In this document: positions 1-9,441 of the stretch, piece after piece
Layout: each line of letters starts with the position of its first letter
Position numbering within the stretch: position 1 is the stretch's first letter
NCBI GenBank assembly: GCA_027922465.2
Contig: BQMF02000163.1
Coordinates: 62,001-126,000 of the forward strand
Source: Turritopsis dohrnii
Taxonomy: Eukaryota; Cnidaria; Hydrozoa; Anthoathecata; Oceaniidae
Length of the DNA: 64,000 nt
Direction of reading: 5' to 3'
Translations under genes and position numbers: made by a program
The notes under the pieces: generated by a model
Told to the model about the DNA's origin: nothing
The model's database searches: none
The model's input: the letters and a program-made list of their open reading frames with translations, nothing else

Positions 1-158
1 CGGTTGATCGTAGCAGAACGATCCCATACATTTTTTAAATCAGTTTTTCGAGCTCTACAACATGGTAACACTTTCGGTTGCCAATTCCTTAATTTTATTT
101 TTCGTGAAGTCAACGCATGCTGAACATGGGCGGCGAGCGACGCCGCCTTGGCGGCTAG
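1..158 (+). mobile_element. Helitron 3' end, family 1
   Basis: This is the 3' terminal part of a Helitron that begins before the window. It ends in a GC-rich hairpin, GCCGCC-TT-GGCGGC at 142-155, followed by CTAG at 155-158. That is the standard Helitron 3' terminus: a short hairpin next to CTRR. The next base starts another Helitron 5' end (TCTATATATTAATAGCC). The upstream 140 bases match the 3' part of the minus-strand copy at 6724-6900. No coding sequence is visible in it. Confidence 0.8.
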
Positions 159-1007
159 TCTATATATTAATAGCCGATTCTCTGTCTGTTTGTTTGTCTG
201 TCACGCAAAATGGTAGATTGAGTTGTGAGCGAAATTATTTCTTTTTTTGTGTGCGACGTGAGTTCGAAACAAATACACTGCAACCCCAATCGAACGTGAC
301 TTTTTTTGGCTGGTGAACCAGTAGAGATAACGTTTTGTTTTTATTATTATTGTTAGTTTTATATTCCAAGGACCACCGTTGACTTGGCTTTGAAAACAAT
401 ACATCAACTAAATACAAAGAAACTAACTGATTAAACATTTTGGACAAAAAGCAGCAGTGGCAGAACGTGGCAGCATGTTCGGTTTGCCAGTGTATCCTAA
501 CCCTTTCGTGACTGTCTGAGACGGGTGAACTTTTTTTCGAGCAATCAAAATATTTAAAAACCGATAAAAAAAGAGAATCATGAAACAAAATATTTTTTTT
601 TGCTTTTGTCTTAATTTGTTTTAATCGATTTCTTTTAATCTATTTTAGTCAGATCGAACGTTTTTTTTATTCACTTTATTCATTTAGCACGTGCCTTTTT
701 TTCTCTCCTCCCGTGTGATCTTTTTAAGAAGAGAAACCATTTCCCCCTTACGTTTGATAGCACCCATGTTAGAGCGCGTAACTTTTTTAAAACAGAAGTT
801 AGTAAAAAGTTGAAGTTTTCTCTCTATACGTTTTGAGTGTATTGTTACACTGATAAAAGATTGGTTTTACCAGAGGTTGTGACTTCGAATCTGCTTCTGG
901 TTGAACACAAGTTGTACGAGCCGTTTATAAGGAAATTTTACGTTTATTTATACAGTGATACATGGACAGTGGACATGGGCGGCGAGCGACGCCGCCTTGG
1001 CGGCTAG
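159..1007 (+). mobile_element. Complete non-autonomous Helitron (849 bp), family 1
   Basis: It starts TCTATATATTAATAGCC at 159, directly after the CTAG of the previous copy. It ends with the GCCGCC-TT-GGCGGC hairpin and CTAG at 1004-1007, directly before another TCTATATATTAATAGCC. The 5' TC, the 3' hairpin plus CTAG and the lack of terminal inverted repeats or target duplication are Helitron hallmarks. No Rep/helicase gene is present, so it is non-autonomous. A TTTG-rich microsatellite lies about 30 bases inside the 5' end and varies between copies. Short open frames inside are not convincing genes. Confidence 0.85.
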
Positions 1008-2035
1008 TCTATATATTAATAGCCGATTCTCTGCGTGTCTGTTTGTTTGTTCGAATGTCACGCAAAATGGTAGATTTAGTTGTGAGGTAATTATTTCTTT
1101 TATTGTGTGCGAAGTCAGTGCGGAACAAATGCATTACAACCCCAATTGAAATTTTTTGGCTGGTGAACCAATCAGGATAACGTTTTGTTTCATTATTGTT
1201 GTCAATTTTACATTCCAAGGACCACCGTTGACTTTGAAAACAATACACCAACTAAATACAAAGAAACTAACTGATTACACATTTTGGACAAAAAGCAGCA
1301 GTGGCATAACATAACAGCATGTTCGGTTTGCCAGTGTTGTATCTTAACGCTTGCCTGACTGTCTGAGACGGGTGAACTTTTTTTCGTGCTATCAAAATGT
1401 TTAAGAACCGATAGGTAAAAAAAGAGTGTCATGAAACAAAATATTTTTTTGCTTTTGTTTTAATTTAATACAGTGTGTATCAAAATGTCTTATCCACCAA
1501 CTTTCAAGGCGTATATCTCATTACATGTCTTATAAAATATTGGGAATTTTATATCACAAGAAAGAGCTTTTCATGCTGTATCCATTAATATAAAATGTTT
1601 GCCAAAATATTTGTTCTTCGATAAGATATTGAAGAAAAACTCAACGATTTGGTTCATTGAATTCTTAAAAGTCAATTAACAAACATTTTATATTAATGGA
1701 TACAGCACGAAAAGCTCTTTCTTGTGATATAAAATTCCCAATATTTTATAAGACATGTAATGAGATATACGCCTTGAAAGTTGGTGGATAAGGCATTTTG
1801 ATACACACTGTATCTTTTAATTGTTATGCACTTCTGATCGAACGTGTTTTTTATTCACTTCATTCATTTACCACGTGCATTTTTTCTCCTCCCTTGTGAT
1901 CTTTTTAAGAAGAGAAACCATTTCCTCTCTACTTTTGATTCCACCCATGTTAGAGCACATAACTTTTTTAAAATAAAAGCTAATAATAAGTTGAAGTTTT
2001 TTATTTTAAGTTGTTGCACTGATAAACGATTGGTT
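1008..2035 (+). mobile_element. Helitron family 1, 5' portion, with nested MITE
   Basis: The third head-to-tail copy starts at 1008 immediately after the CTAG of the previous one. It can be followed by similarity to the 159-1007 copy, interrupted by a 340-bp inverted-repeat element, until about 2035, where the sequence changes. No hairpin plus CTAG 3' end was found for it, so it is truncated or broken by later events. Confidence 0.7.
1471..1810. mobile_element. MITE with about 125-bp terminal inverted repeats, TA target
   Basis: A 340-bp element starts CAGTGTGTATCAAAATG and ends with its reverse complement. The arms pair for about 125 bases with only a few mismatches around a short centre at about 1605-1690. 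TA dinucleotides flank both ends (1469-1470 and 1811-1812), as in Tc1/mariner insertions. It interrupts the Helitron sequence that runs uninterrupted in the neighbouring copy. There is no coding capacity. Confidence 0.85.
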
Positions 2036-2440
2036 TTAAAAAGTAAACAAGAGGCCCATAGGCCATAAGGTCAGCGCAATTTGAATATTTAAAAAATCAC
2101 AAGAATATAGCTCGTAGAAAAAGAAACCTGTATTTCTAAAATTATTAGTATGATAAGAATCTGGGAAGCCCATAACAGTTGGTGGACACATGCGAATCGA
2201 AAATGCAAATCCATTCGCCTGACAACAAGGGCGTATTAAATCCACTGTGATGATAAGTACCCCCGTAGTATTTTCGCAATGGAAACATTTAAATTTGAAT
2301 TGCCCGTGATGATACCATGTCTCACTAGGATTACAGCAGTATTGAATAGGTAAGATGTCGAATGAATGATAACCGGAGAAACCTGACCTTTCATTATTTC
2401 TTCTGACATTAATAGCCCTGCTATATTCCATTGAGATCAA
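2036..2440 (-). CDS. Unidentified cysteine-rich open frame (possible exon)
   Basis: A 134-codon frame. Residues about 35-95 are rich in Cys, His and aromatic residues: a CC pair, CFHC, another CC pair and a Cys followed by PP. Such composition is unlike random AT-rich frames and suggests a decayed or spliced metal-binding or secreted exon. The last 30 or so residues look non-coding. I do not recognise the family. It sits between a truncated Helitron and the pogo fragment and may belong to a transposon passenger gene. Confidence 0.25.
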   Translation of the reverse strand: MISMEYSRAINVRRNNERSGFSGYHSFDILPIQYCCNPSETWYHHGQFKFKCFHCENTTGVLIITVDLIRPCCQANGFAFSIRMCPPTVMGFPDSYHTNNFRNTGFFFYELYSCDFLNIQIALTLWPMGLLFTF

Positions 2441-2570
2441 AACTGAAAACTGAAAACTGAATTCAAATGTAAACTAAGCGTTAGAATTCGAAAGTTTGAA
2501 TGCAATTAAAATAGAACACAGAACGATAAGGCTTTGTTTTGCATTGAAAAGGCTTCTTACTGTATTAAAG

Positions 2571-2943
2571 ATGTCGGCTGTTAAAAGAAAACGTAAAAGC
2601 ACCAAAATATTTCAAAAGTGTAAAATAATTAAAGAGATTGAAAAGGGGATGACAAACAAAGAAGCATCAGAGAAGTTTCGAGTCCCTAAAAACACAATCT
2701 CTAATTGGATGAAGAAGAAGAGAAAACTGCTCAAAGGGCTAGAACAAAAATCCTCTGAATCCAAACAAATGCGTAGCTGTAATTACGAGCAGGTGGAGAA
2801 GGCTGTGTTAAAATGGTTTTGGCTTCAAAGGAGCCAAAACCTTCCGATTGATGGTCCAATGCTAAAAGAAAAGGCACTTCAATCCAACTTTTAAAGCTTC
2901 AGATGGATGGCTGGACAAGTGGAAAAAAAGGCCTTGACATGTG
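2571..2943 (+). pseudogene. Pogo/Tigger-like transposase, N-terminal DNA-binding part
   Basis: From the ATG at 2571 the protein is basic and carries a psq-type helix-turn-helix (NKEASEKFRVPKNTISNWMK), then the start of a CENP-B-type second HTH. The frame stops at 2892. If one T of the TTTT run before that stop is ignored, the next residues read FKASDGWLDKWKKR, the conserved end of the CENP-B HTH. A 1-bp frameshift therefore ends the frame. The DDE catalytic domain is absent downstream, so this is a decayed pogo remnant. The upstream Met at 2496 lies outside the recognisable domain. Confidence 0.75.
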
Positions 2944-2944
2944 C

Positions 2945-4204
2945 AGTATACAAGGCATTTCATCACTATCACCGAGATTCACTGCCTTTCCAGTCACAGT
3001 TATGTCACATTTCCCATAGGAATCAGTATGAATAATTATTATTATTACAATGTGGATAACAGGAACGATTTGCGGTGTTGTGTTATTATCGGCCGCAGCG
3101 AAATGTATTTTTAAATTTTTCTTATATTATCTTGCAGGGACTACCTTAAATCACAAATGTCTGGCTGTCTGCATTTAAAAAACTGATTTTTATTTTAACC
3201 CTTTGACGAAACAATAGTTTTTTTGTTCCCTCATAATTACCTTGCCATCGATTGTTCCCTCATATTTGCGTGGCCCTTAATGTTTTTATTTGATTTTACT
3301 TACTTGCCCGTACAGATTCTAGTGAACTGTTACCACTGTGCAGCTAGTTATGCGAGCCAAATTATACCGATTTTCTTGAACTGCACCCGCCTTCAAATAC
3401 AAGCCACCCTCAAATAGAAACCCCACTACAAACACAGAAAACAAATAGAAGCCTCGGCTTCTATTCGAGAAAATGCGGTATTAGCGAGTAACCAAAATTA
3501 TCTGAGAAAGTTCACTGTGTAGTTTAAGTCTGCTGCGTTTTCTGATAGACACATATAACATGATGCCAACGCCTAAAATTTAACATGTGTGCTGTGCATC
3601 TAATTGCCAAAGATTTTGCACTGACAGCACAGCTTTAACTTTGAGTATGAAGACCCAGTTTAACAAGGCTCTAGATTTTAACATCTGAGAGGTTTCCTGG
3701 CAAATTATTCCAGAATAGGACAGCACGGAAAATGACAGAGTTGGTGGTACTTTCAGGTTGCTTAGGTTCAAAGAAATCCGACGCGAAGCTGGAGTTTAGC
3801 TGTTGCATTGACTTAAAAACTTACTGCTCTAACAACTTCAATCTTACCGGTGTATTAAATCGCCTTTGTGCAGCACCTCATTCGAAGGGACTGACAGGGA
3901 TGCCTGATTCTATTCTATGTTGAAATGGCCACCTTTAGAAAAGAAATTCCATATTAATGATCAATATCGAAAACTTAAAAGTATGCAGGCGTTATAAAAG
4001 ACCGTAGCTTGCGGACGCCTTGAAAGTTACGGATACGAAGAAGTGAATTATCTTACCGTTTGTTGATTTCTTCATTCTATATTTTGGGAGCCCCGAATAC
4101 AAAGGTTTGCCGATCTCACGAGTACAAACGGAATTTTCTACCAGGCTTCATTCAATTTTCTTCTTGACTGCTAACATAATCGCTTACTGTAACGTTTTCT
4201 GTTG
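2945..4204. other. Sparse interval with a possible LINE relic
   Basis: No confident gene. On the minus strand at about 3640-3790 a short stretch reads like a LINE ORF2 C-terminus: FRAVLFWNNLPGNLSDVK, close to the usual WN-LP ending of jockey/CR1-type reverse transcriptases. It is broken by stops and frame changes. The rest is AT-rich and featureless to my reading. Confidence 0.35.
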
Positions 4205-4207
4205 CTA

Positions 4208-4399
4208 CAATCCCGGACAAAAATTGTGGCAAAACTGATGTTTTTCATGAAAAATTCAAATACCCCCTCCCCCAGCATCAATGTTTTTAGTTGTGTCCAG
4301 CCAGAGGTTCCAACAAACATTGATAACATTGATGGTGGGGGAAGGGGGGCCTCATGACGTGAATTTCATGCTTTTGCCACAATATTTTGTCCGGGATTG
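4208..4399. mobile_element. Short MITE with TA target duplication
   Basis: The inverted ends CAATCCCGGACAAAA... and ...TTTTGTCCGGGATTG are flanked by TA on each side (4206-4207 and 4400-4401). The arms also share a GTGGCAAAA/TTTTGCCAC block. Length is about 192 bp with no coding capacity. With the element removed, the flanks read CTAG immediately followed by a Helitron 5' start, so it may sit inside a Helitron 3' terminus. Confidence 0.75.
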
Positions 4400-4402
4400 T
4401 AG

Positions 4403-5345
4403 TCTTATTATACTAATTCGCAATTGTGTGTCACACTTTTATTTTAGAGAGTGATATATTTACTTTTTTTGCACTGTCAAAACTTTCTTATTTTTCCCCT
4501 TTTCGTCGTAAAACCACGCAGATGCGAGAGCGTTTTTTTACGATTAGTAAATGGGGAAATCCCGCTGGCGATCGTTTTCATTGGCTGATAAAGGAAAACT
4601 CTTAAAATGCGCTGTTTTGATTGGCTGACAAATTCCAAAACTTTCGGTCGTTAATAACGGCTTTCATTTCTTTGTTGTGAATTTGACGAGGAAATACAGG
4701 TTTGTACACATACGAAGGTTTATTATTGTAAAAGGTTTATTGTTAAACTTTAACTGCTATTGTATTTTAGATTAATAAAACAACGGGTAGCGCGTGTAAG
4801 TGAGTTAGTTAGTTGTATTGATGTATTTTATTATGCATGTATTTAAATGTTTGTTTACGATGTAAAAGCTCGGAGGAAATGCGATTGGAAAATATACAGC
4901 ACGTTTTCAGGGTTTTGCATGACAGACAAACAAACGAACAAACAAACAGATGCAGAATCGGCTATTAATATATGGCTATACATAAGAAGTGCAGTGACGT
5001 TTTTAAAAATTGGCTACAGAAAAAATGATGTTTAATTACACACGGTAATGAATGGTTTTAATTTTAAGTTTGTTTTGAAAAGATATCTCATTAACGTTTG
5101 AGAGTCAAATTAATTCAATCGTTTAGGATGTAGAAGCTGGATGAAAACGAAGAGGAGATGGAGCAATCATAGTCAAAAGACTATGGAGCAACGAAGACGA
5201 GAGGGGGGAGCACAGTAAAAATTTGTTTTGGTAACGCGCGCCATTAATTAGCACAGAAGATTTATTTATCTACAGATCAATTAAAAATGGTTCTCATGAC
5301 TGTGGAAATGGGAACGTGTTATGCTGTCTTATCTCATCTCAACCA
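4403..5345 (+). mobile_element. Helitron family 2, 5' portion
   Basis: It begins TCTTATTATACTAATTCG, the same 5' end as the copy at 44942, and similar to the 36931 copy (TCTATATATACTAATTCG). About 900 bases match the family-2 interior seen at 30440-30741 (reverse), 43089-43700 and 44942-45560. Similarity ends where the TTTTGTAATA array starts, so the 3' part is missing. At 4920-4976 it carries a 5'-terminal fragment of family 1 in reverse orientation. No Rep or helicase gene is seen. Confidence 0.7.
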
Positions 5346-5364
5346 TGTCCGCTGTTGTGCCGTG

Positions 5365-5569
5365 TTTTGTAATAAACGGCTCGTTTTGTGATACCTGCCG
5401 TGTTTTGTAAAAAATTCGGTTCATTTTGTAATACCTGCTGTGTTTTGTAATAAAAACGGCTGATTTTGTAATAAAGGAACTGGCGTATTTTGTAATAAAT
5501 TTTTGCCTAGTTTTGTAATAAAGAAAGGCTGCCGCATTTTGTAATAAAGACTGAGCTCATTTTGTAATA
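5365..5569. repeat. Array of ten TTTTGTRATA motifs
   Basis: TTTTGTAATA or a one-base variant starts at 5365, 5384, 5403, 5424, 5443, 5464, 5488, 5511, 5537 and 5560. Spacing is 19-26 bp and widens left to right. The core is conserved while the spacers are not, unlike an ordinary minisatellite. There is no gene in it. Confidence 0.8.
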
Positions 5570-5656
5570 ATTCCACTTTTTTAAAAAATTTAATTAAGGC
5601 GAGACTATTTACATAACACTATAACACTTGAATGAGACTATAATACTGGAATGAGA

Positions 5657-6723
5657 CTAGGGATGAAACATGCATATCCTCTAATGAATGTGTAACTCAT
5701 AAAAATACTTAAAACGATGTATTCTTAAAACTCTTAACTACAACATTTGTCAAAACATAAAAATGCAACAAAACTCAACAACTATGTCGTTATGCACTTC
5801 AAGTAGAGCAGCAACTTGCTCAGGTTGCTCGTTATCTCTTAACGACTGCTTTCGGTGAGCTTGTGATAGGAGTCCAGCAGCAACTTGTTCCGGTTGCTCG
5901 TTAGCCCGTTGCTGTCTTTGATGTTGTGCATCCCTCTCCCTTCTCAATTGAGCACGAATAACACTTTGATTCACACGGTATCTCCTTTGTCGTTCAGGAT
6001 TTCTAATGCGACGGGTTGTTTTTGTTGCCTCTCATCATCATGTTGATGTTGCCGTGCATCAAGTACATCTCTATCAAATTGTTATCCAGGCAATACTAAC
6101 CTTTGAGGGATTCCATAGTCATGATCAGAATTCATAAGTCGTTGAGAAAATACTCAAACAAAAAACCAATCTATTATACAGGAATGTATATCTATCTAAT
6201 TTTTTTATTATCACCACAAAAATAAAAACACAACAGGCCTTGTGTTTTTTGTCAGTTTACATAGCTAAATAGACAACAATAAACAAAAAAGCAAACACAA
6301 ATTTCCTTTGTTGTCTTTAGGCAAACGAAATGATCGTTTTTCCTCAACTTTCTACTCTTCCTTTTCGCGCGAATATGAACCAAAAGGGTTCAAAGCAAAC
6401 CTGCTCAGTTTCCAATTGTTGACATTGAACGGGGGTTAAAAAATGCTTAAAAGTGGATTCACTAAAGGTCATTCTTAAGTATTGTGGAAATATTACCTTA
6501 TAAATTCACTTATATTACTCATGCACATATATTTCAGTAAAAAATATTACAGTTTCATACAATTATCGCTATCTTTTAGAAGCCATTTCTTTACGTTTAT
6601 ACCCCCTAACTTTTTGCAGATCTCCCCGATTTCTCCGTTGCAGATCCTCAATTTCTTTCGAAGCGAAATCTACCATTTTGCGTGACTTACAAACAAACAG
6701 AGAATCGGCTATTAATATATAGA
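5657..6723 (-). mobile_element. Minus-strand Helitron, 5' end certain, 3' end tentative
   Basis: The 5' end at 6723 is clear: the minus strand begins TCTATATATTAATAGCC and abuts the CTAG of the next copy at 6724. The interior differs from family 1 after about 60 bases. A possible 3' end is CTAG at 5657-5660 with a weak GGAT/ATCC stem beside it, giving 1067 bp; this hairpin is much weaker than in the other copies. It contains an Arg/Gln-rich frame that may be a Helitron ORF remnant. Confidence 0.5.
5750..5974 (-). CDS. Arg/Gln-rich fragment, possibly Helitron Rep N-terminus
   Basis: A 74-codon frame with two copies of a motif built on NEQPEQVAA, preceded by RRERDAQHQRQQR. The frame is open upstream past the Met and reads RNPERQRRYR. 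Such repeats resemble the charged N-terminal region of many animal Helitron helicase-like proteins, but no Rep HUH motif or helicase motif follows. It lies on the coding strand of the enclosing minus-strand Helitron. The function is not established; it may be a deletion derivative. Confidence 0.3.
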   Translation of the reverse strand: MNQSVIRAQLRRERDAQHQRQQRANEQPEQVAAGLLSQAHRKQSLRDNEQPEQVAALLEVHNDIVVEFCCIFMF

Positions 6724-7059
6724 CTAGCCGCCAAGGCGGCGTCGTTCGCCGCCCATGTTCAGCATGCGTTGACTTCACGAAAAATAAAATTAAGGAATTG
6801 GCAACCGAAAGTGTTCCCATGTTGTAGAGCTCAAAAAACTGATCAAAAAAATGTATGGGATCGTTCCGCTACGATCAACCGTTACAGAGATATCATTGTT
6901 CAAAGATTTTGATGACGTCACAGACCCGTCCCCCAAAAAATTAGACCCAAATTTTTCCTCACCCCATCGCCTGTATCGCGGACCCCAAAAAACGTCAGTT
7001 ATCCGTATTGGTTATTGAGATAATTTTCCCTAAACGTCGCATTCGATTAAGGTCTCAAT

Positions 7060-9267
7060 TTTTTTTTCAGCAACTAATATACATGTAGAGCATGTTCAAA
7101 ATTCGTTTATAATATATACATATATATATATATTTTTTTTTTTCCTCTCGTTCGGTGCTCCCGACGAGCTACAAAATAACTGCAACGTCAAGAGGAATAT
7201 CGTTCTTGTCAACATCCACAAAGTGTTGTGATATCTTCCTTTCTCCTCTTAGCGCACTCACTGTCGTACGAATCAATATAAATGAAATCTTACGTCGAAG
7301 CCATGCTATCGTTTCGCCTTTAGTTGTTCGTGTTTTTTTCGCAATCTTTTCTGCCAGTTTGCTTATAAAAATCGATGCTTCTCGAGCCATCCCTCCGGTT
7401 ACGTTGAAGATCAAAGGAGTAAACGTTCCATGATCAACCATCATGATTCTCTGATTGTACTTTCGTTTCTTCTCTTTCTCCAATGCAGTAAATGTTGACG
7501 AAATGGATTTGCTTAGATACGTCTGAGCTGTTAGGTTCGTAACCTTTACGTCAAAGAATGCTCTTCTGTAACTTTGCCAAAATCGACGGGCGCTTACGTC
7601 CGCTCTTGCTTCGTCGGCTTTGACTGCTGAAGCTTTCAGATCTTTCGCTTCTCCCGTAATATCAAGAAGTGGTGGTTCTACGTTGACGTCATTGCAGCAT
7701 TCACCGAGTAAATTTGCAAGAAGATCTCGTAGGTGGTTGTGGCGACAAATGACGTAGCCTCCAAGATGGCAATTTAAGGCATGCTGCAGTGAGAATTTCG
7801 CTTTACATGCGCAGTACTGTGGAACATGCTGTAGTTCCCAATTGTAGCAAAGGTAAATAAGATCGAAAAATTCTTGCTTGTTCAGGGCATATTGTTCTTC
7901 TTTTAACGGCAGAGTCGAGAGCCAGATTGAGGAGCCTTCAAGACGTGCAACTTCGTTTGCCTTTGCTTCTAACTGATTCATGGTTTCGCGTATTTGATTT
8001 AACTTCTTTGAGTTTTGTACCGATTTTTCTAATTTGATATTCGCTAGAACTTCTTTCGATCGTGAATCATTTACGATAAATTCGTTTTGGGCCATGATGT
8101 TTTTAGTTTGTAGCTGACAAATTTTGGAAGAGTTTGAAAATTCTCTTTCTGCAATTTCTGTCACATTGATGATACCAAGTCCTCCCAGTTTGGTTGGAAG
8201 CGAGAATAGCTGTCTTTCGACATCGCTGCATTGACGACCATTGCATAAAGCTGGTATACACACATTTCGAATGACATCCTCAACTGGCTGAAGAAGATTT
8301 GAGATGTCTTTAAGCGTTCTGATGTAATAATTAAATTTGTGCCGATAACCAGCAGTGAACGCTATATATGCTGCTTGTGGATATGTTCTGGCGATGTTCG
8401 CCAAAAGAGCAAGTTCTTTAACCCATTGGGCGACAAGAGTATTGGTGTATTTTTCTTTGTACATTGTAGAGCCAATCGAAGCTCCGAGATGTTTTCTTCC
8501 CTCGCTTGTGATATTCAGCTCACAATCTTCAAAAATGCGTTCAGCTTTTTTCAGGTGTTCTTCTTTAACAATAAGCCAAGACTTGGTCTCATTCGGAAAA
8601 TATCCTATTTTTGGTCCCAGACTCTTCAGTTGTTTCCACCAAATATTGATTTGTGAGATTTTCCCTGCACCGGCTAGATCGTCAGCAAATGCTTCGTGTT
8701 TAATTTTGTCGGTTTCAGGTGATGATTTTTAAGAGGACATTAGAGGCGTTAAGTTTAATCCGTAGATGGCCATTGAGATAGGATCGCCTTGAGTCGTACC
8801 CTCTTTTGACAACAGTTCACCTCCCCCAATTATGAACAGGCGGATGGTTTGTTGGTAACAGTTTGACGCAAACATGGCAAGTGTAGGACAGACGATAAAG
8901 GTGTTGTGTATCATCACTTGTCTGTTCATGCTGTTGAATGCATTTGAGGCGTCAACCGGAAGAATCGCCTCTGTGTCGTCATTTTCGTAGATCTCTCTCA
9001 TTGCGTGAACAGCAGATTCACAACCACTTTGTTGACCAGCACAAAGTTGCAGACCGCCTGCTGCCTCCATAACGTCGTTTTTTAGGTGGCTCATGATGTT
9101 TTGCCGACAATCCTTCGCAGGACTTCTCCTATACCGATAGGCCTCACACCAGGATTCTTGTCAAGTGGTATTAGAATGGACGCGACAAAGCTTTCCATGT
9201 TTCTTTCGCTTTTTTCTGCACATGATTCTGTACACATTATCTTGGCCATGGTTGCTATGGCGTTCGC
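7060..9267 (-). mobile_element. 5'-truncated non-LTR-like retroelement with 14-bp target duplication
   Basis: ATTAAGGTCTCAAT occurs at 7046-7059 and again at 9268-9281, exactly flanking the RT sequence. At the low-coordinate edge there is a T run, that is, an A-rich tail on the minus strand, as expected for target-primed reverse transcription. The coding region runs to within about 70 bases of the 5' edge, so the element is 5'-truncated at the start of the RT domain. Confidence 0.8.
7169..9260 (-). pseudogene. Reverse transcriptase with C-terminal R2-like nuclease domain
   Basis: It reads from NPGVRPIG (RT motif 1) through DASNAFNSMNR (motif A), EGTTQGD (motif B), FADDLAGAG (motif C, catalytic DD) and GRKHLGASIG (motif E). 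Past the RT are a Cys-rich CACKAKFS...LNC motif, RHNHLRD and a PD-(D/E)xK-like pair (ARADV ... FFDVKV). Zn knuckle, RHN and nuclease follow the order in restriction-like-endonuclease LINEs such as R2. A 1-bp frameshift lies near 9095 and one TAA stop at 8729-8731, so this copy is dead. The longest clean stretch is 8464-7169. The exact clade is uncertain. A second copy is at 37707-39827. Confidence 0.75.
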
Positions 9268-9441
9268 ATTAAGGTCTCAATGCAATGGTTTCACACTGAC
9301 GCCGCGTACAAGAAGAGAAATAATTTATATGTGATCTTACATTGCTGACTCCCCGATTTCTTTCGCAGTTCACATCTACCATTTTGCGTGACTTACAAAC
9401 AAACAAACAAACAAACAGAGAATCGGCTATTAATATATAGA

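Larger units (their letters stand above)
6724..9441 (-). mobile_element. Complete minus-strand Helitron (2718 bp) carrying an RT insertion
   Basis: The 3' end is CTAG at 6724-6727 with the GCCGCC-AA-GGCGGC hairpin. The 5' end is at 9441, with AGAATCGGCTATTAATATA just inside it. The 3' 200 bases match the copy ending at 158. Positions 7060-9267 are a retroelement flanked by a 14-bp duplication. Removing it leaves a Helitron of about 496 bp. The base beyond the 5' end gives the expected A before TC on the minus strand. Confidence 0.85.

Noticed and set aside
9086..9334. Plus-strand frame of 82 codons
   Set aside because: It is antisense to the 5' part of the RT pseudogene and runs into the Helitron 5' region.
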